A DNA stretch of 64,000 nucleotides from Gonatopus flavifemur. Its lineage: Eukaryota; Arthropoda; Insecta; Hymenoptera; Dryinidae. Location: the NCBI GenBank assembly GCA_018340375.1, contig JAFFJZ010000001.1:71540001-71604000 (forward strand), written 5' to 3'. Of this stretch, positions 12,960 through 24,718 are shown piece after piece (within the stretch, counting starts at the first letter, position 1; every line of letters starts with the position of its first letter). The notes beneath the pieces are model-generated. The model worked only from the letters and a program-made list of their open reading frames with translations, ran no database searches and had not been told where the DNA came from. The position numbers and the translations under genes were made by a program.

Positions 12960-15900
12960 TATCCAATGCAGGATTGTATATTTACACGTGAATTCATTGT
13001 ATGACTTCATATCGCTACAACAACGCTAAAGACATCAATCATTCGATACATTTACCGACAATATTATTTAGAAAAATATTGATCCTACTCTTTGTTATCA
13101 TCGATTGATCTCATTTATCATTAGACATACATTATTTCTGGTGAAAATAAGTATGATTAGTACCGACAATTGTAAAGTTCAACCTCAAAAAATAAAAATA
13201 ACCTTTTCCGATTGATAGATTATCGATAAACCCTCATGAATCATTTTATTACACCAACAAAGACACTATTGAAGTGATTATTTTTTATATAATGGAAAAA
13301 ATCACGATGAAGGTTTTATGTTCTTGATCGCCGACGCACGTTGAGATCTATATTCGAGTCATGCTTGTACGTTAAGCTGAATGTATATCACTTGTACGAC
13401 AGTGATTATGATCAGAGTACCGACAGATTTTATATCTTATCGGGGAGTAGTCATAGAGCTACGTCAGGAATTAGAATATACTTTTAAAGTTTAAGAGATG
13501 AATCATATGGCAATCATCACGTATTTAGGTACAAATTTCTCATATATTCACATTAAAATCCACAAATGATGGAATAAATTTGTGTACGGTACTCAGTGTC
13601 GAGTGTCCGGCTATGTAGTTTCTACAACACAAGATGCGTGGGACGTACGAATCACTCATCGTATTGTCTTTCTAGAAATTCGTATGTAACTTGTAACGTG
13701 AAAACGGATAACTGATGTTTACATTGCCATGCGTTAATGAATGCTAAAAATACAATGTTTGTGGAGATCCCTCGTTCATCAAAAATATCGAAAGTAATGT
13801 GTGAGAAGAAATGAAGACAGGTTTGTTGAAATTTGCAATATACTTATGGGGAATTGGATTTGAGTCTTTGACGTAAAATGAGTGCTGGGAATCGATCGGA
13901 TCAGTTGTTAATTTCCGTATCCAAATGAATTTGAAATAGTGAAAAGTCGACCTTGCGAACACTGCAAAAACAGTGGGTGGTATCAACTGATCGTGGCAGT
14001 GAATTGTTACCAATCCCATTCAGTGGCCAATTATTAATTGCAAAAACAGTGAGATTCCACTGATTCAAATTTAGACAGCAGTGTCAAACAGTTTTTTGAA
14101 CTTACAGACGCACCAGCTGAGTAATCAATTCTAAGATAATTTGCATAAATTTTCATTGTAGGTTAAAAAAGCATCTATCAATGAAAGCAAAAGAATACAC
14201 TGAAGAGACGAACTTATTCGCCTTATAATATGATAGAAGAAAATCGATTCCTCCTTTTTCGTACTGTTACTCACTTTGAGTTTCTCATTTCCCCCCGTGA
14301 TCAGAGAAGAACAACAAGGAAGGATGTCGGATATGCGGGAACGGTTGCTAACATTCAACACCAAAGGATCTAATTGTAGATAAATAGAATTTAATTTGAA
14401 AATACACCATTCTTAACGAACTTGAATTTATCAAAACCGTCAAGATGCAATATTTACTTCTCGTATAACAATAAATTTCACCAACAAACATATAACACGC
14501 GAGAGTGAAAAGAAATACCCCATCACAATGTGAAATAATCAAAACTCCCTCCTGCTTATGAAATTTCTGTGTCGAAATTTATCAAATCGTTTCCGCAAGG
14601 ACATTCTATACAATTCCTCATCACGTCCATAGACCTTTTTATATCAGATTGAATAAGATGTATGAAACCTTCTAAATCATTTATTCTAGTCTACGTTCTC
14701 GATGCGACACTCCCTAAAGCATTTTATCATCTATTTTTGTATTTTCTTTGTTTTTTTTCTGACCGAATCAAGGTTGGGACGCTTGTTTAAAATCAGAATC
14801 CATATTATCAAACCCACACATCTCAAAACTCTATTTTATCTAACTTTGATCGTGGACCTAATCGATATAACACCCACATTTTCTCGATTTGTGACCGAAT
14901 GGTACAGCAAAGAAAAATTGTTTCATCGAGACACAGTATTGAGAGAATTATCATACATAGTTCACTTTCTCATAAATTCCAAATCACTGAAACGCAGCAG
15001 CAGCACCAGCAACGTCACGGTCATAAATATTGTCTGGTTTTATGCTTTCATGTCGGATGATTGAAATTCATTTGCTCGAGATACGGTGGATAGATCGAAA
15101 TCAAATACCTCTGCATTGTGATTTACGTTTGTTTGTCGCAGAAAACTGTTGCGTAACAGTTTCAACTTTGTATTTTATTCACCCCACACGTACGAGATAC
15201 AGGCACAATTATATACGACGATACCGCCCCAACTCAATCACCCAAGCACACTGCTCTCACGAAGAAACATAATCGTTGGTGTACAAAAACTATCCTCGAT
15301 AATCTATCGTGAAATAATTGATTGTATAGCGTGATTTTGTTACACCGGTATCGTTGGAAACCTTTATTATTGATCCTGTTGCGTTGTGGTTTACAACCTC
15401 GCTACTTCGTTATAAATGTCAATTTGTATTCACACGAGTTTATATTCGAGAGAAATTTTCTGACTTCAAATTCAATGCTGTACCTGATATCGTACTACCT
15501 TCTACAACCTGGACTTTTTCCTCTCTCCCCTTTTTTCCTGAAAACTCACCCACCTGACGTATGAGGAAATAAATAATCCAAGATCGCCCGTGGCAATCGT
15601 AAACCTGTCGTGGAAAACAATCGCTAATTGTTTCTACACATGTAACGAAGATCAACGAGATTCCTTTGATGCCTAAAGCCTCGCGAAGATATAGGATCTA
15701 ACGTGACTTTAAATTCAAATATATGAGATTTTAACATACCGCGAAGAAGTTGATATGATGTAAATTATATACGCCGAAGAAGACTGTGAAGCAAGGAGTT
15801 TAGTCAAAAGGAAATTATGCGATTATCGTATGCACTCTTTCATGAGAAATCTATAAAACTTGTGTTCTCCGCTGCGGAGAATGAAACGAAAAGAAATCAA

Positions 15901-17188
15901 TTTCAAATGTATTCAAATGAAATACAAGTAATATTTCATATCTATATTCAGATTTATTCATAAACGAATGAGAAAGGAGGTGGTAAAAATTCATGCCCAA
16001 CAGTTACTATCCAAGAATTCATTTATCTCAACGTTTCAATCTCGATTGAATCATTCGAATTCTGAACTTGGTTCGTTCTCACGTCGACTAATTGCCACAC
16101 CGGACAATTATTATCATTCATTTCGATAAGCCATCGATGTAAATCGAACCCTGTTGCATCGATGAAGTACAACTTAAATTGATATTTTGTGTTCGTCGGC
16201 TCCGAAGAATTGATGCGAAATTCCATTCGTGTATTCATAATGGAACACGAAAAAAAGGGAAACAAAGTACAGGGGATTGCCGTGAATAGAACCTTCGACA
16301 GGTTTCGGATCTTAGAGAGTATACTATGGCAACGAGTCAACTAAATTTTCTCCTTGTAGTTGTTGAAGTGTTTATGGGACTCTGTACAAAGCATTCTATA
16401 CGACAACCAGTGTCCGGTACACTTATACCTCGTGCATTTAACTACCCAAGCTGTATGGAAGTTTGTTGTGTATTGGCAATATGAATAGTATGAAGTTATT
16501 GGCTATGAAAAAAACACATATCGCAAATTTCTACATTTAATTTTCGTCCTCTTCTTTGTGCGAACGGATGAGTCAAAGGCCGTAATGGAGTACCTATGTG
16601 AAAACATCAATAATTTACAAGATATATGAATTGAAAAATAATCTATGCCTCCGCACAAACTTCTTCAAACATTTATCGATGGAGTGTGGTAAGATCGTTT
16701 TATACTCAGAGGTTGGAAGAGGTTGTTGGTTCACAGTCGTTATACAGAAGACACGTAACTATCATACATTCTCAGTCGTTTCACACTCCCAATACTTGAA
16801 CCGGCCATCATCCTTTTGTGTGTACAAATTCTCACGGAATACGTAAGTAGTACTTTGAACGTGAATATCTGTACATGCCTAAGAGTGAAAATCCGGACTA
16901 CAATGAAGATCGTGTCCTGACTTAAGGCGTATGAAAATTGATTTATGAAATTCTCAGAGTTTTTCGAATTCGCCAGAATTCATGCTCTGGGTGAATTGGA
17001 AATTGTTTCCAAGACGTATCACTATTTAGAAGTGATGGGTACTATTCTGTTAGCAATATATTAACGTCCATGAGTCATCTGATGTTTTAAAAACGTCTTG
17101 AAATTGGTTAAATTTCAGCTAACATCTGTATATTTTTCTGTGCAATTTTTGACCTTTCAATCGGCTTCTATCGTTCCCTTTTACCAGA
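12960..17188. other. Non-coding AT-rich DNA
   Basis: No gene supported. Repeated CACTG/CAAAAACAGTG words at 13960-14100 look like a small decayed element. A short CAG run is at about 14995. Confidence 0.55.
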
Positions 17189-17776
17189 CCCGTGAAAAAA
17201 TTGTTCAGGTCTGATTATGCGTGTTCAGGCCTAATCATGGACATTTTTCGGCAAAATTCTTCTCGTTCAATACTGACTGCACGTGAGTGAGCCTGATTAC
17301 ACCTGGTTATTCATTTTTGAGCTTTATCATCCCTCCAAAGGCTTCAATTTTGTACCCACGTGGAAACCCGTGATCAAGCTTAACCGCCAGCGATCATGCC
17401 AGATAACCCATTCTCACCCGTGATCATGCAAAATCTCACCGACTGAGGAATATTCATACAAAATGACTGTGTGTTGATTTTTTTATCACGAATACATATG
17501 CTTCATCATACTAAATCGGCCCAAAACACAGGCGCGTACGCCTGATCACGCATGATCATGATGCCTGAAAACTGGAAACTAGAAAATGGGAGCTGCATAA
17601 GCACAATAAGTAGAAATGATTGACAATGATTATCTCATTGATTTTTTATGAATTTCTCATGTATAACGGAGCATAATCAAGCGTGATTGGGCGTAATTGG
17701 ACATAATTAGTCCTCATCGCGTGGGTACAAAATTTAGTCATCAGCCGTGAGCAGGCGTGGACAATTTTCTTACGGG
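17189..17776. mobile_element. Fold-back element with CCCGTRAGAAAATTGT-like ends
   Basis: The left end CCCGTGAAAAAATTGTTCA matches the reverse complement of the right end, CCCGTAAGAAAATTGTCCA. Both arms also carry a TTTTGTACCCACG block. The interior repeats CGTGATCATGC-like and CCTGATCAC-like motifs many times. No coding capacity and no sure target duplication. Confidence 0.62.
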
Positions 17777-18984
17777 GAGTTATCTCGAAGATGTCTTAAA
17801 GGATTCTAAAAGATATCTTCAACTTATCTGAATATCAGTTTCTGATTCAGATTCCGTAACTAATTATGCATCATCGGACCTGATATGAGTTGCCCAATCT
17901 TAAAATTCAGAAGAAAAAAATGTAACTTCGAAAAGGCTTCAATTGAAGGATTTGAAAAAATGATCATTCACGGCTATAAGTCTTCATACATTATACATAA
18001 TCCGATGTATACGATACACTCCAACAGCACCAGAGCATTGGAAATCGATAACATAAATTCTCATTCAAATCATATTCAATGTTTAGAAAACAAAGACAAA
18101 CATTACCGAAGATCAGAACATTGTCATAAAGAAAAAAACCCTTAGAACTCGCACCTTCCTGGTTTCCCGCACTATGCTACGAAGAATCGAATCTCCAGCT
18201 GTTTACGTATGCGAATTCTCATTGTACATAAACATCTTGTTAACCATAAATGCAAGGCGTTGATCGGGAATTCGCACCCACGGAGACTAGAGTTCATCAT
18301 TGTATAAAAAAAAAGCATCGATTACCAACGGTACATGTAACAGATGTATATGTACACACATACACACGGTGAAAGTTTTACTTACAATGGAAAGTTTTGA
18401 ATGTAAAATTTGATATTTAAGAAATTCAATGTACGTGATCATAAATCTCTTCCAGAATTAGAGGAATACCTCACCTCTTTCGTTACCCTAAGTTTATTTT
18501 ACGTAATGCAAACTTGATACATACATTATGAATTTATACACTTTATTCATGTACATAAATGCATGTTCTACTAGTGATTGTGATAATGGTAATAATATTC
18601 GCCATATGGTTCAAGAAAATCAGAAGTACATGGTTCGATCGTAACTGTATTTATCACGATTGTCCCATATATCTTCTGAATTATGTTCTACTATATCCAT
18701 AGTTAAAATATATAGCTGAACTTTTCAAAATATATAAACACACATATTATGTAATTCTGTTTTCTTCTTCTTCGATGATATTGAAAATTTGATTGAATAT
18801 GTCTTCTATGAAAATCTTGTGGTTAATGTTTGTTTTTGTTTCAAGGTGTAAGAAAAGTGCATACTTTCGAGTGTACTTCGAGAGGGTTGATGTATGATCA
18901 AAGTGTCGCGGATGCAAGAACATGAGTAAACTTACATCAGTGAACGACGTTCATCGAAAGTTCGGAATTTCTTACTGAGGGAAA
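17777..18984. other. Non-coding AT-rich DNA
   Basis: Nothing recognisable. Confidence 0.6.
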
Positions 18985-19380
18985 ATGTCCTGGAATTCTT
19001 TCTCGGATAGCATTGAGAAGAACAGAAATACGGCGATAACCTCGCAGTTAAGGAGAGAACTATCTGTATGAGGACAGAGTTTCTGCATCGTGAAATACCG
19101 TGCATGTGTGAGCGAACAACAACACAAGTTACCGAACGAATGAACCCGCGTGAAGTTGATTTAACCGGCTTTCTTGTATATATCTATTGCTCGGACCGCC
19201 GTTCGCGCGTATATATCGCGAGTGTAAATCGTCGTTGTTATACACGTGTCCAACGGTGCAACAACACCGGTCGGCATAGCGAAAAAGGTGCCTTGAGGTG
19301 TTTTCCAGGCCGTATAAGCGTGGCACAAGTGGCATTAACGACGACGTGTATTCGTGACGGTCTATTGCCGGTAAGAGGCA
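18985..19380. promoter_or_regulatory. GC/CpG-rich island, possible promoter or untranslated first exon
   Basis: Clearly richer in G, C and CpG than the flanks, with CGCGCGTATATATCGCG and ACACGTGT words. A plausible plus-strand donor (GCCG then GTAAGAG) is at about 19369. The open frame across it (117 codons) resembles no family I know and is cysteine/arginine-rich, as GC-rich random sequence would be. I infer conserved non-coding function, without proof. Confidence 0.35.
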
Positions 19381-20410
19381 ATTTTCATAGTTTTCTTTTT
19401 TCCCCTCCTGTTTTCATGTAAAAGCGCTCGTTAATTCTGTCAATTAAGATCACAGATAATCCATTCAAAATTTTCCTCAATAAAAAATTGTCTTGATACA
19501 GGTAGTTACGCTTCGCTTCTCAATATCGTCATCGGTGATTACCTGTACGCCGAGATACGTTCGAATAACATGTATGAAATATAACACGTGGGAGTTTTAT
19601 GTGTATTGTTTATGGAAGAGTGAGGAATGCGATGAAACAATTGCAATAAAAATCCTAAAGTATATGAACAGTTGGAAAAGATATTAGGATAGGAAGTAGG
19701 TCGGATGAAGTGGTTAAATACTGGGATGAAAGTTGGAGTTCTTCTCGATTCAATTAGGTTTGGGTGACGAAATCAATTGATACAAATTAATAAGGACGAA
19801 TTTTTGTAGGTGCATTCACTGTGAACCTATTGAAACCAAAAAACATCCTTGTACTCGGATTTACAGACAAGGATTTGAGAAATGCACAACCCCTAGTGGA
19901 AGTGGATGTGAAATTCTGACACATTATTCCAAATAGCGGTCAGATTATGGCATGAGGCATATAATTGTCAGAATATGTCAGATTCTCACAAAATCTCAAC
20001 AACTTTTGGCACAATATGTCATTTTATGTTATGATATGCCAAAATTTGATATCCACTTCCTTGCATATTGAAAGTTGCTTGTCTTTTTATAAGAATTATT
20101 CTAAAATCTCAAAATTTCCCAAAAGACGCAGTTCTGACGACGCGAGACAATTCGCTCATGTGGAAATTGAAACTCAACTCCATTCTGGCGCAATACACTG
20201 TAAAAACCCAGGCTCGTTATGCCAAGACTGCGACAATTGCACCATGATCGGCGTCAAGCTTGGTATGCCATGTCCGGTTAGCCTAGCCTTGGCCGATGCA
20301 TGGCCTGTCATAGCTAACCAAACCTTGATAGCGTTTTGAACATCAATGCTAGGACCAAGCATATTTTGCCGTGTCAGATTTCCGATGTATATAAATGCTC
20401 AGCAGAGAAC
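19381..20410. other. Non-coding DNA, right part repeat-like
   Basis: From about 20170 the sequence is GC-richer, with CCAAGCTTGG-like words shared with 40730-41970. No gene supported. Confidence 0.55.
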
Positions 20411-20800
20411 GTTATTATCATCCTAAACATTAATCTAGCTTGATAACATCGTTGGTAATTGAGCTACACCCGGTGATGACTAGCATTGACTCGAACCTGT
20501 CACCAGGTTTGGTCAATTATTCAAATGTGAATGTTGAATCAAACTTGGACGCCAATGAAGAATCTATCCTACTCATTTAGCTCGATTTAGTATTGTATAT
20601 CAATAATGGTAACAATATCTATTGCCAGCATAGAACCAATATTGAATTTTAATATTGAACCCAGCTCGGATGCCAAGCATTGGACATTGTTATCATCCTG
20701 GACATTAATCTAGTTTGGTGCCAATGTTAGCAACCAAGCTAGGCCCGGTGTTGACTAGCATTGACTCAAGCTTGGCACCAAGCATGGTACATTCGTTAGA
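20411..20800 (+). repeat. Diverged 275-bp-period direct repeat
   Basis: TTATCATCC plus ACATTAATCTAG, then CCCGGTG, GACTAGCATTGACTC and a GTCACCAG/GGCACCAAG block, occur from about 20415 and again from about 20690 in the same order. The wider stretch 20170-20800 is richer in GC, with recurrent CCAAGCTTGG-like words. No gene is supported in it. Confidence 0.6.
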
Positions 20801-20858
20801 GCATACCTGGGAAGTATATGTGGAATTTCCCCTCAATTTGGCGGTAGCAAAAATCCCC

Positions 20859-20999
20859 CACGTAGGGTAAATTCTTTCCCCTATATTTTGGAAGAATTCT
20901 TCTTCACTTGGAGGAAGATTGTCAACAGAAAGCAAGAATTTTCTTCGAAATGGAAGGAAATTCCTCCAAAATATAGAGGAGATGTATATCCCCCACGTG
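20859..20999. repeat. Imperfect hairpin repeat with CACGTGGGG ends
   Basis: The left block CACGTAGGG...CCCCTATATTTTGGAAGAA is mirrored by the right block TTCCTCCAAAATATAGAGG...CCCCACGTG. The centre holds CTTCACTTGGAGGAAG. About 140 bp and non-coding. Confidence 0.55.
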
Positions 21000-21220
21000 C
21001 GAGATTTTTAGTACCACTAAATTTCAAGGAAACTTCACTTTAACTTTTCACAGACAATATAATATGACAAGCGATAGGGGTTTGAGGAAAAGTTTCGACA
21101 GCGTGCAGTTTTAAAAACTAGCTCTGGTGATTAACTATTGTAACATCTGGTAATAGGTTGAATACTTTGGCATAGTCTTACATTCATCATGTTTGCGTCC
21201 AGGCAGCATAATATGTGACT

Positions 21221-21677
21221 TAGGGTGGTCGTTACAAATTAAATTTCTTGAGGCGCCCCCTAAAAAGCTTCCTTTTGATGAAAAAACACTGGGAACATTT
21301 TTTATAATTTTTTCAAGTCAAGACAACACGTGCCTCAAGACGATTCAAGTTAATTTTTGGGTATGATCATGTTTTTTCATGAAACTTCTTGTTAAGGGTA
21401 TTGTACCTTATTTTTCGGAATATTTATTGTTATTTTCATCAACTATCGTATTTTTATGAATTTGGGTTCTCTGATTGTTCATATTTTGTATGAAATTGTA
21501 TTTATTATTTAAAATCCTCAATAAAACATGATTATACCCAAAAATTAACTTGGATCGTCTTGCGGCACGTGTTGTCTTGACTTAAAAAAATTATAAAAAA
21601 TGTTCCCAGTGTTTTTTCATCAGAAGGAAGCTTTTTAGGGGGCGCCTCAAGAAATTTAATTTTTAACGACCACCCTA
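21221..21677. mobile_element. hAT-type fold-back MITE with 8-bp target duplication
   Basis: A 457-bp element with about 150-bp terminal inverted repeats that differ at only a handful of positions, beginning TAGGGTGGTCGTTA. It is flanked by a perfect 8-bp direct repeat, ATGTGACT, at 21213-21220 and 21678-21685. An 8-bp duplication and a TAGGG start fit the hAT superfamily (known: hAT ends follow YARNG). There is no coding capacity; the centre is AT-rich single-copy-looking sequence. The intact duplication and high arm identity suggest a young insertion mobilised in trans. Confidence 0.88.
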
Positions 21678-21685
21678 ATGTGACT

Positions 21686-24178
21686 GCAATGGTGATGACA
21701 TGTTGAAATGCCGTAAGAGGGCTTTTCTGAACGTTCTTGTTAAATCCGAATCAATAAAAAGCTTTTCTTTCAGTACCATAGTATGGAAAATTATCGAACT
21801 TATACTGAGAAACAGTGTCAACACTGGATTAGTCGGGCGCGATCTAACAGATACAAGGTTATCAGTAGTTCAAAAATTTTTGACATGTCAAATTAAATAC
21901 CTAATTTTATAAAGAAATATGTTGAATTGTTAATATTTTAATTGATAAGTATTCTATTCCAGTGAAAATTGTTTGCAGGGTCTATGAAATCATTCATATC
22001 TTTGACTATGAATATTAATTTTGGCTCCATTTTTTCTAGGCGTCACAATCCTATTTCCTGTTGAGTCGAACCAGATTTCAAGTTATCGCGACCACGAATG
22101 TTCCAACCAGGTCCTTTTTCTGTGAGTATATAAGAATATCCTTCCGCACTGTCTATAATCTTCAACCAAAATGTACAACCCAAGTAACACTGATATACGA
22201 AGGACATTCTATGAATGTGCATAAAAGATTTAATACGCTATGAACATCCTCAAAATATTGCAATTGTCACAATTTTCCCCTCGTATCACTCTATACCCTG
22301 TATGTCGATGAAATCCAATGTCCTTTCATAACATAACATAACAAAGTGCATTGCTTTGGATTTTTATCAATCATGGATGAACAATACTCATTTCTATTTC
22401 AGTAATGAACTGTAATGGACTTGTTCAATATGAGAATGATCATTAGAATCAATAAGAATTCGAAACTGGAATGATAAATAATAATCAACCCGTACAAAAG
22501 GAACGTTTCCTTTCCTCCCCAGTACAGGTTATAATTATGTAATTCATTCAGCTTGTCATAGTTTATAATTCCGAAGCGTATGAATTATTTACCATAACGG
22601 TCATTAACAGCATGCAATATACTATTCGATCGTGTTGACAACTTTCTCTGATGATTTACTAACCGCTTAATGGCGTTTCTATGTTTTAAATAGATCATAC
22701 CTGTTTAGAACAGATATAAGTTTAGATAAAGATCACGCCTACTTATCATTACCAAATCGCATAAAAATGTCTATAAATATCCCCTGAAGTTTGAAATGCA
22801 CTTTCTTCTTTTATTATATCAAGAAATATTTTTTGTTTCCAAATTATCCTGACAGTATGTAAGAGAAAATATTTCAATCAAAAGAACTTCAACTTTTCTT
22901 ATCACATATATTATTTCAAATGAAGATTCGGAAGTTTTCAATTATTGAAAATAAAATTCTAATTTTATTATGTGATTCATTCTCTCCCTCTCTCTCTCTG
23001 AGATTTCATCATTAATATTTCAATATGAATATCCTTGACACAAAAAATAATTTTTTACACAGAATTTTCATTCAGAAGAATTTTATTCGAGTCTCGACTT
23101 TTGAGATATAAAAGTTCCCTATTCCATTCATTCATTCATTTGTGAATTTTCGATTTTTGCTTGAGGGTTTCAAAGTTTCGTATAAACCAGAACATCTTTG
23201 AACCTGAGAGTTGGCAGGATTAAATGGCAAAGGTGAGTTTTGTTCAAAAGAATAGGAAAGGGAAATATGTATAAGTACGAGCTTGATATCATTTTATTGG
23301 TGAAGCAAAATCCTAAAAATTTAAAACGAATATTCATTTTTTCAAACATTAAATCGAACCTATAATTATTTGAGTCTTTTTAATGTTTCAGAAAGAAATT
23401 TTTAATCAGTGCAGAGTACTTTTCTTGAATTTCTCCAACTTTGTATCTTGAATCACAATTTTGTATTCGATTTGATCATTATACATCGTTTTATCAGATA
23501 AACACCCGATCCGGTAGAAACTTTATGAAAAGATGAGATCTTAGCCAATTTTTCGAATATAAAAATATTGAATAGCAACCAATATACATCGCATCCTCTG
23601 TACATTTCAAAAATCACGTGGTTCGAATGGTTACGAAATTTTCCCCTCTCAATATCAAAATACATCAATTATATTTCCGAACCACTCATACAGGATAACA
23701 ATGATAATTCTATAAATGAAAATCAAACCCTCAAGGTATATAAATTCTCCTCGTGTTATCAAGATGCACGAATAGAATTGAGATCAGAAATCCTGAGTCG
23801 AACAATCGAGAATAATTCGATTACTCGACTGATTAGATACCGAAGATTCAAATATGACTCTAATACCAAAAGATGTCAGATTCAGAGAAGTCTGAACCGT
23901 ATGATTCATACTTCAACCGGTGTCCGGGGAAAATAGGATTCGATTCTCTTAGCTAAACTTAAATAATAATATGTTTGTCCGAGAGAGTATCTCTGGTACA
24001 TTGACTATGTCACGGAGGTAAGGCAAATGTATTCCGTTCAATGACGATGACGACGTGACATTACTGAACCAGGCCGTGAGAATCGTGGAGGATAGAAGAA
24101 AAAAGAAGCCAGAGAATAAAGGAAGAGGAGAATAAAAAAATAGAGCACGAAGGGAGAGAGAAAGAAGAGTTTGTATTT
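21686..24178. other. Non-coding DNA, probably intron of the pigs-like gene
   Basis: Lies downstream of the exon on the minus strand. Pyrimidine/purine tracts and the CT microsatellite are seen. No GAR-domain exon was recognised. Confidence 0.5.
22981..22999. repeat. (CT)n microsatellite
   Basis: TC-rich tract with one CCC interruption. A short (CATT)n run follows at about 23122-23136. Confidence 0.85.
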
Positions 24179-24184
24179 ACTCAC
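24179..24184 (-). other. Splice donor of the pigs-like exon
   Basis: Read on the minus strand, the exon ends ...GACGAGATG and is followed by GTGAGT, a strong 5' splice site. Beyond it the translated frame turns into hydrophobic low-complexity sequence (YKLFFLSPFVLYFFILLF), which is typical of pyrimidine-rich intron. Confidence 0.85.
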
Positions 24185-24703
24185 CATCTCGTCGAGGCTC
24201 TTGAGGTCGTTGGTGACGATCTGCGGCTGTGGACCATAGATCAGGCACGGCTCCTCCTGGTGCATATCCGCGTACTCATCGTCCTCCTCGCTGTCCTCAT
24301 TTCCATTGCCGTTCGCCGCTTTATTTTCTGCAGCGATCTCACGATCGATCTGTCGTTCCATTTGAACTAACATCGGCGCCAGCATACCGAACTTGGCGCC
24401 CCGACGTGCAACTTCGAGTAGGCACAGTATAACGTGTCTTTCATTTTTACGCATTATCAGGTCGTCGGTTTCGAATAGAAGGCACTCGATTATACCAAGA
24501 CTGTTTCGACACCAGGCGATGAAATTTGATACGTTGTCGCGTGCAAAGAAGGTACCGGCCTTTGCGTTCGGGAGGAAGGCCACATCGCTCAGCTGGCTCA
24601 TAGGTAACGCCAACGATGAGGTTATCGAACGTGTCATCGAAATCTTCCGTGCTTGACGACGCGCTACGTACTCGGCCGCCGATTTGCGCACGTTGTTCGC
24701 GTG
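24185..24703 (-). CDS. pigs: Internal exon of a GAS2-like (pickled eggs-type) cytoskeletal linker: second half of CH domain plus acidic linker
   Basis: Seen: a 519-bp open exon (173 codons, phase 0 at both ends) on the minus strand. It starts after a pyrimidine-rich tract ending in CAG and stops at a GTGAGT donor. The peptide opens HANNVRKSAAEYVARRQARK (residues 1-20). Residues 51-112 hold the most typical block, with FFARDNVSNFIAWCR, LLFETDDLIMRKNERHVI and LCLLEVARRGAKFG. An acidic linker (EDSEEDDEYAD, about 136-146) follows, ending in KSLDEM. Known: GAS2-family proteins pair an N-terminal CH (actin-binding) domain with a GAR (microtubule-binding) domain, and FFARDNV, FETDDL and LCLLEVARR are hallmarks of the GAS2L/pigs branch. 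Inferred: the preceding exon encodes the first half of the CH domain and the next exon starts just before the GAR domain. Neither was found, so the flanking introns are long. GC content is visibly higher than in the surroundings, as expected for a constrained exon. The family call is firm. The exact orthologue name is likely but not proven. Confidence 0.9.
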
Positions 24704-24718
24704 CTGAAAGCAAAAATA
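24704..24718 (-). other. Splice acceptor of the pigs-like exon
   Basis: Read on the minus strand, the sequence before the exon is a T-rich tract ending in TTTGCTTTCAG, followed by the first codon CAC. The reading frame stays open upstream into the intron, but translation there becomes low-complexity (FSFSPSYFCF), which supports the boundary at CAG|CAC. Confidence 0.85.

Noticed and set aside
16023..16340. 105-codon minus-strand ORF with protein-like composition (FKLYFIDATGFDLHRWLIEM)
   Set aside because: No recognised domain, no splice context and no GC rise. The length is within chance for 64 kb.
19068..19421. 117-codon ORF over the GC-rich island
   Set aside because: Open frame explained by the low stop-codon frequency in GC-rich sequence. 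No domain.
24038..24184. Continuation of the pigs-like frame past the GTGAGT donor
   Set aside because: Low-complexity hydrophobic translation beyond a strong donor. Read as intron.
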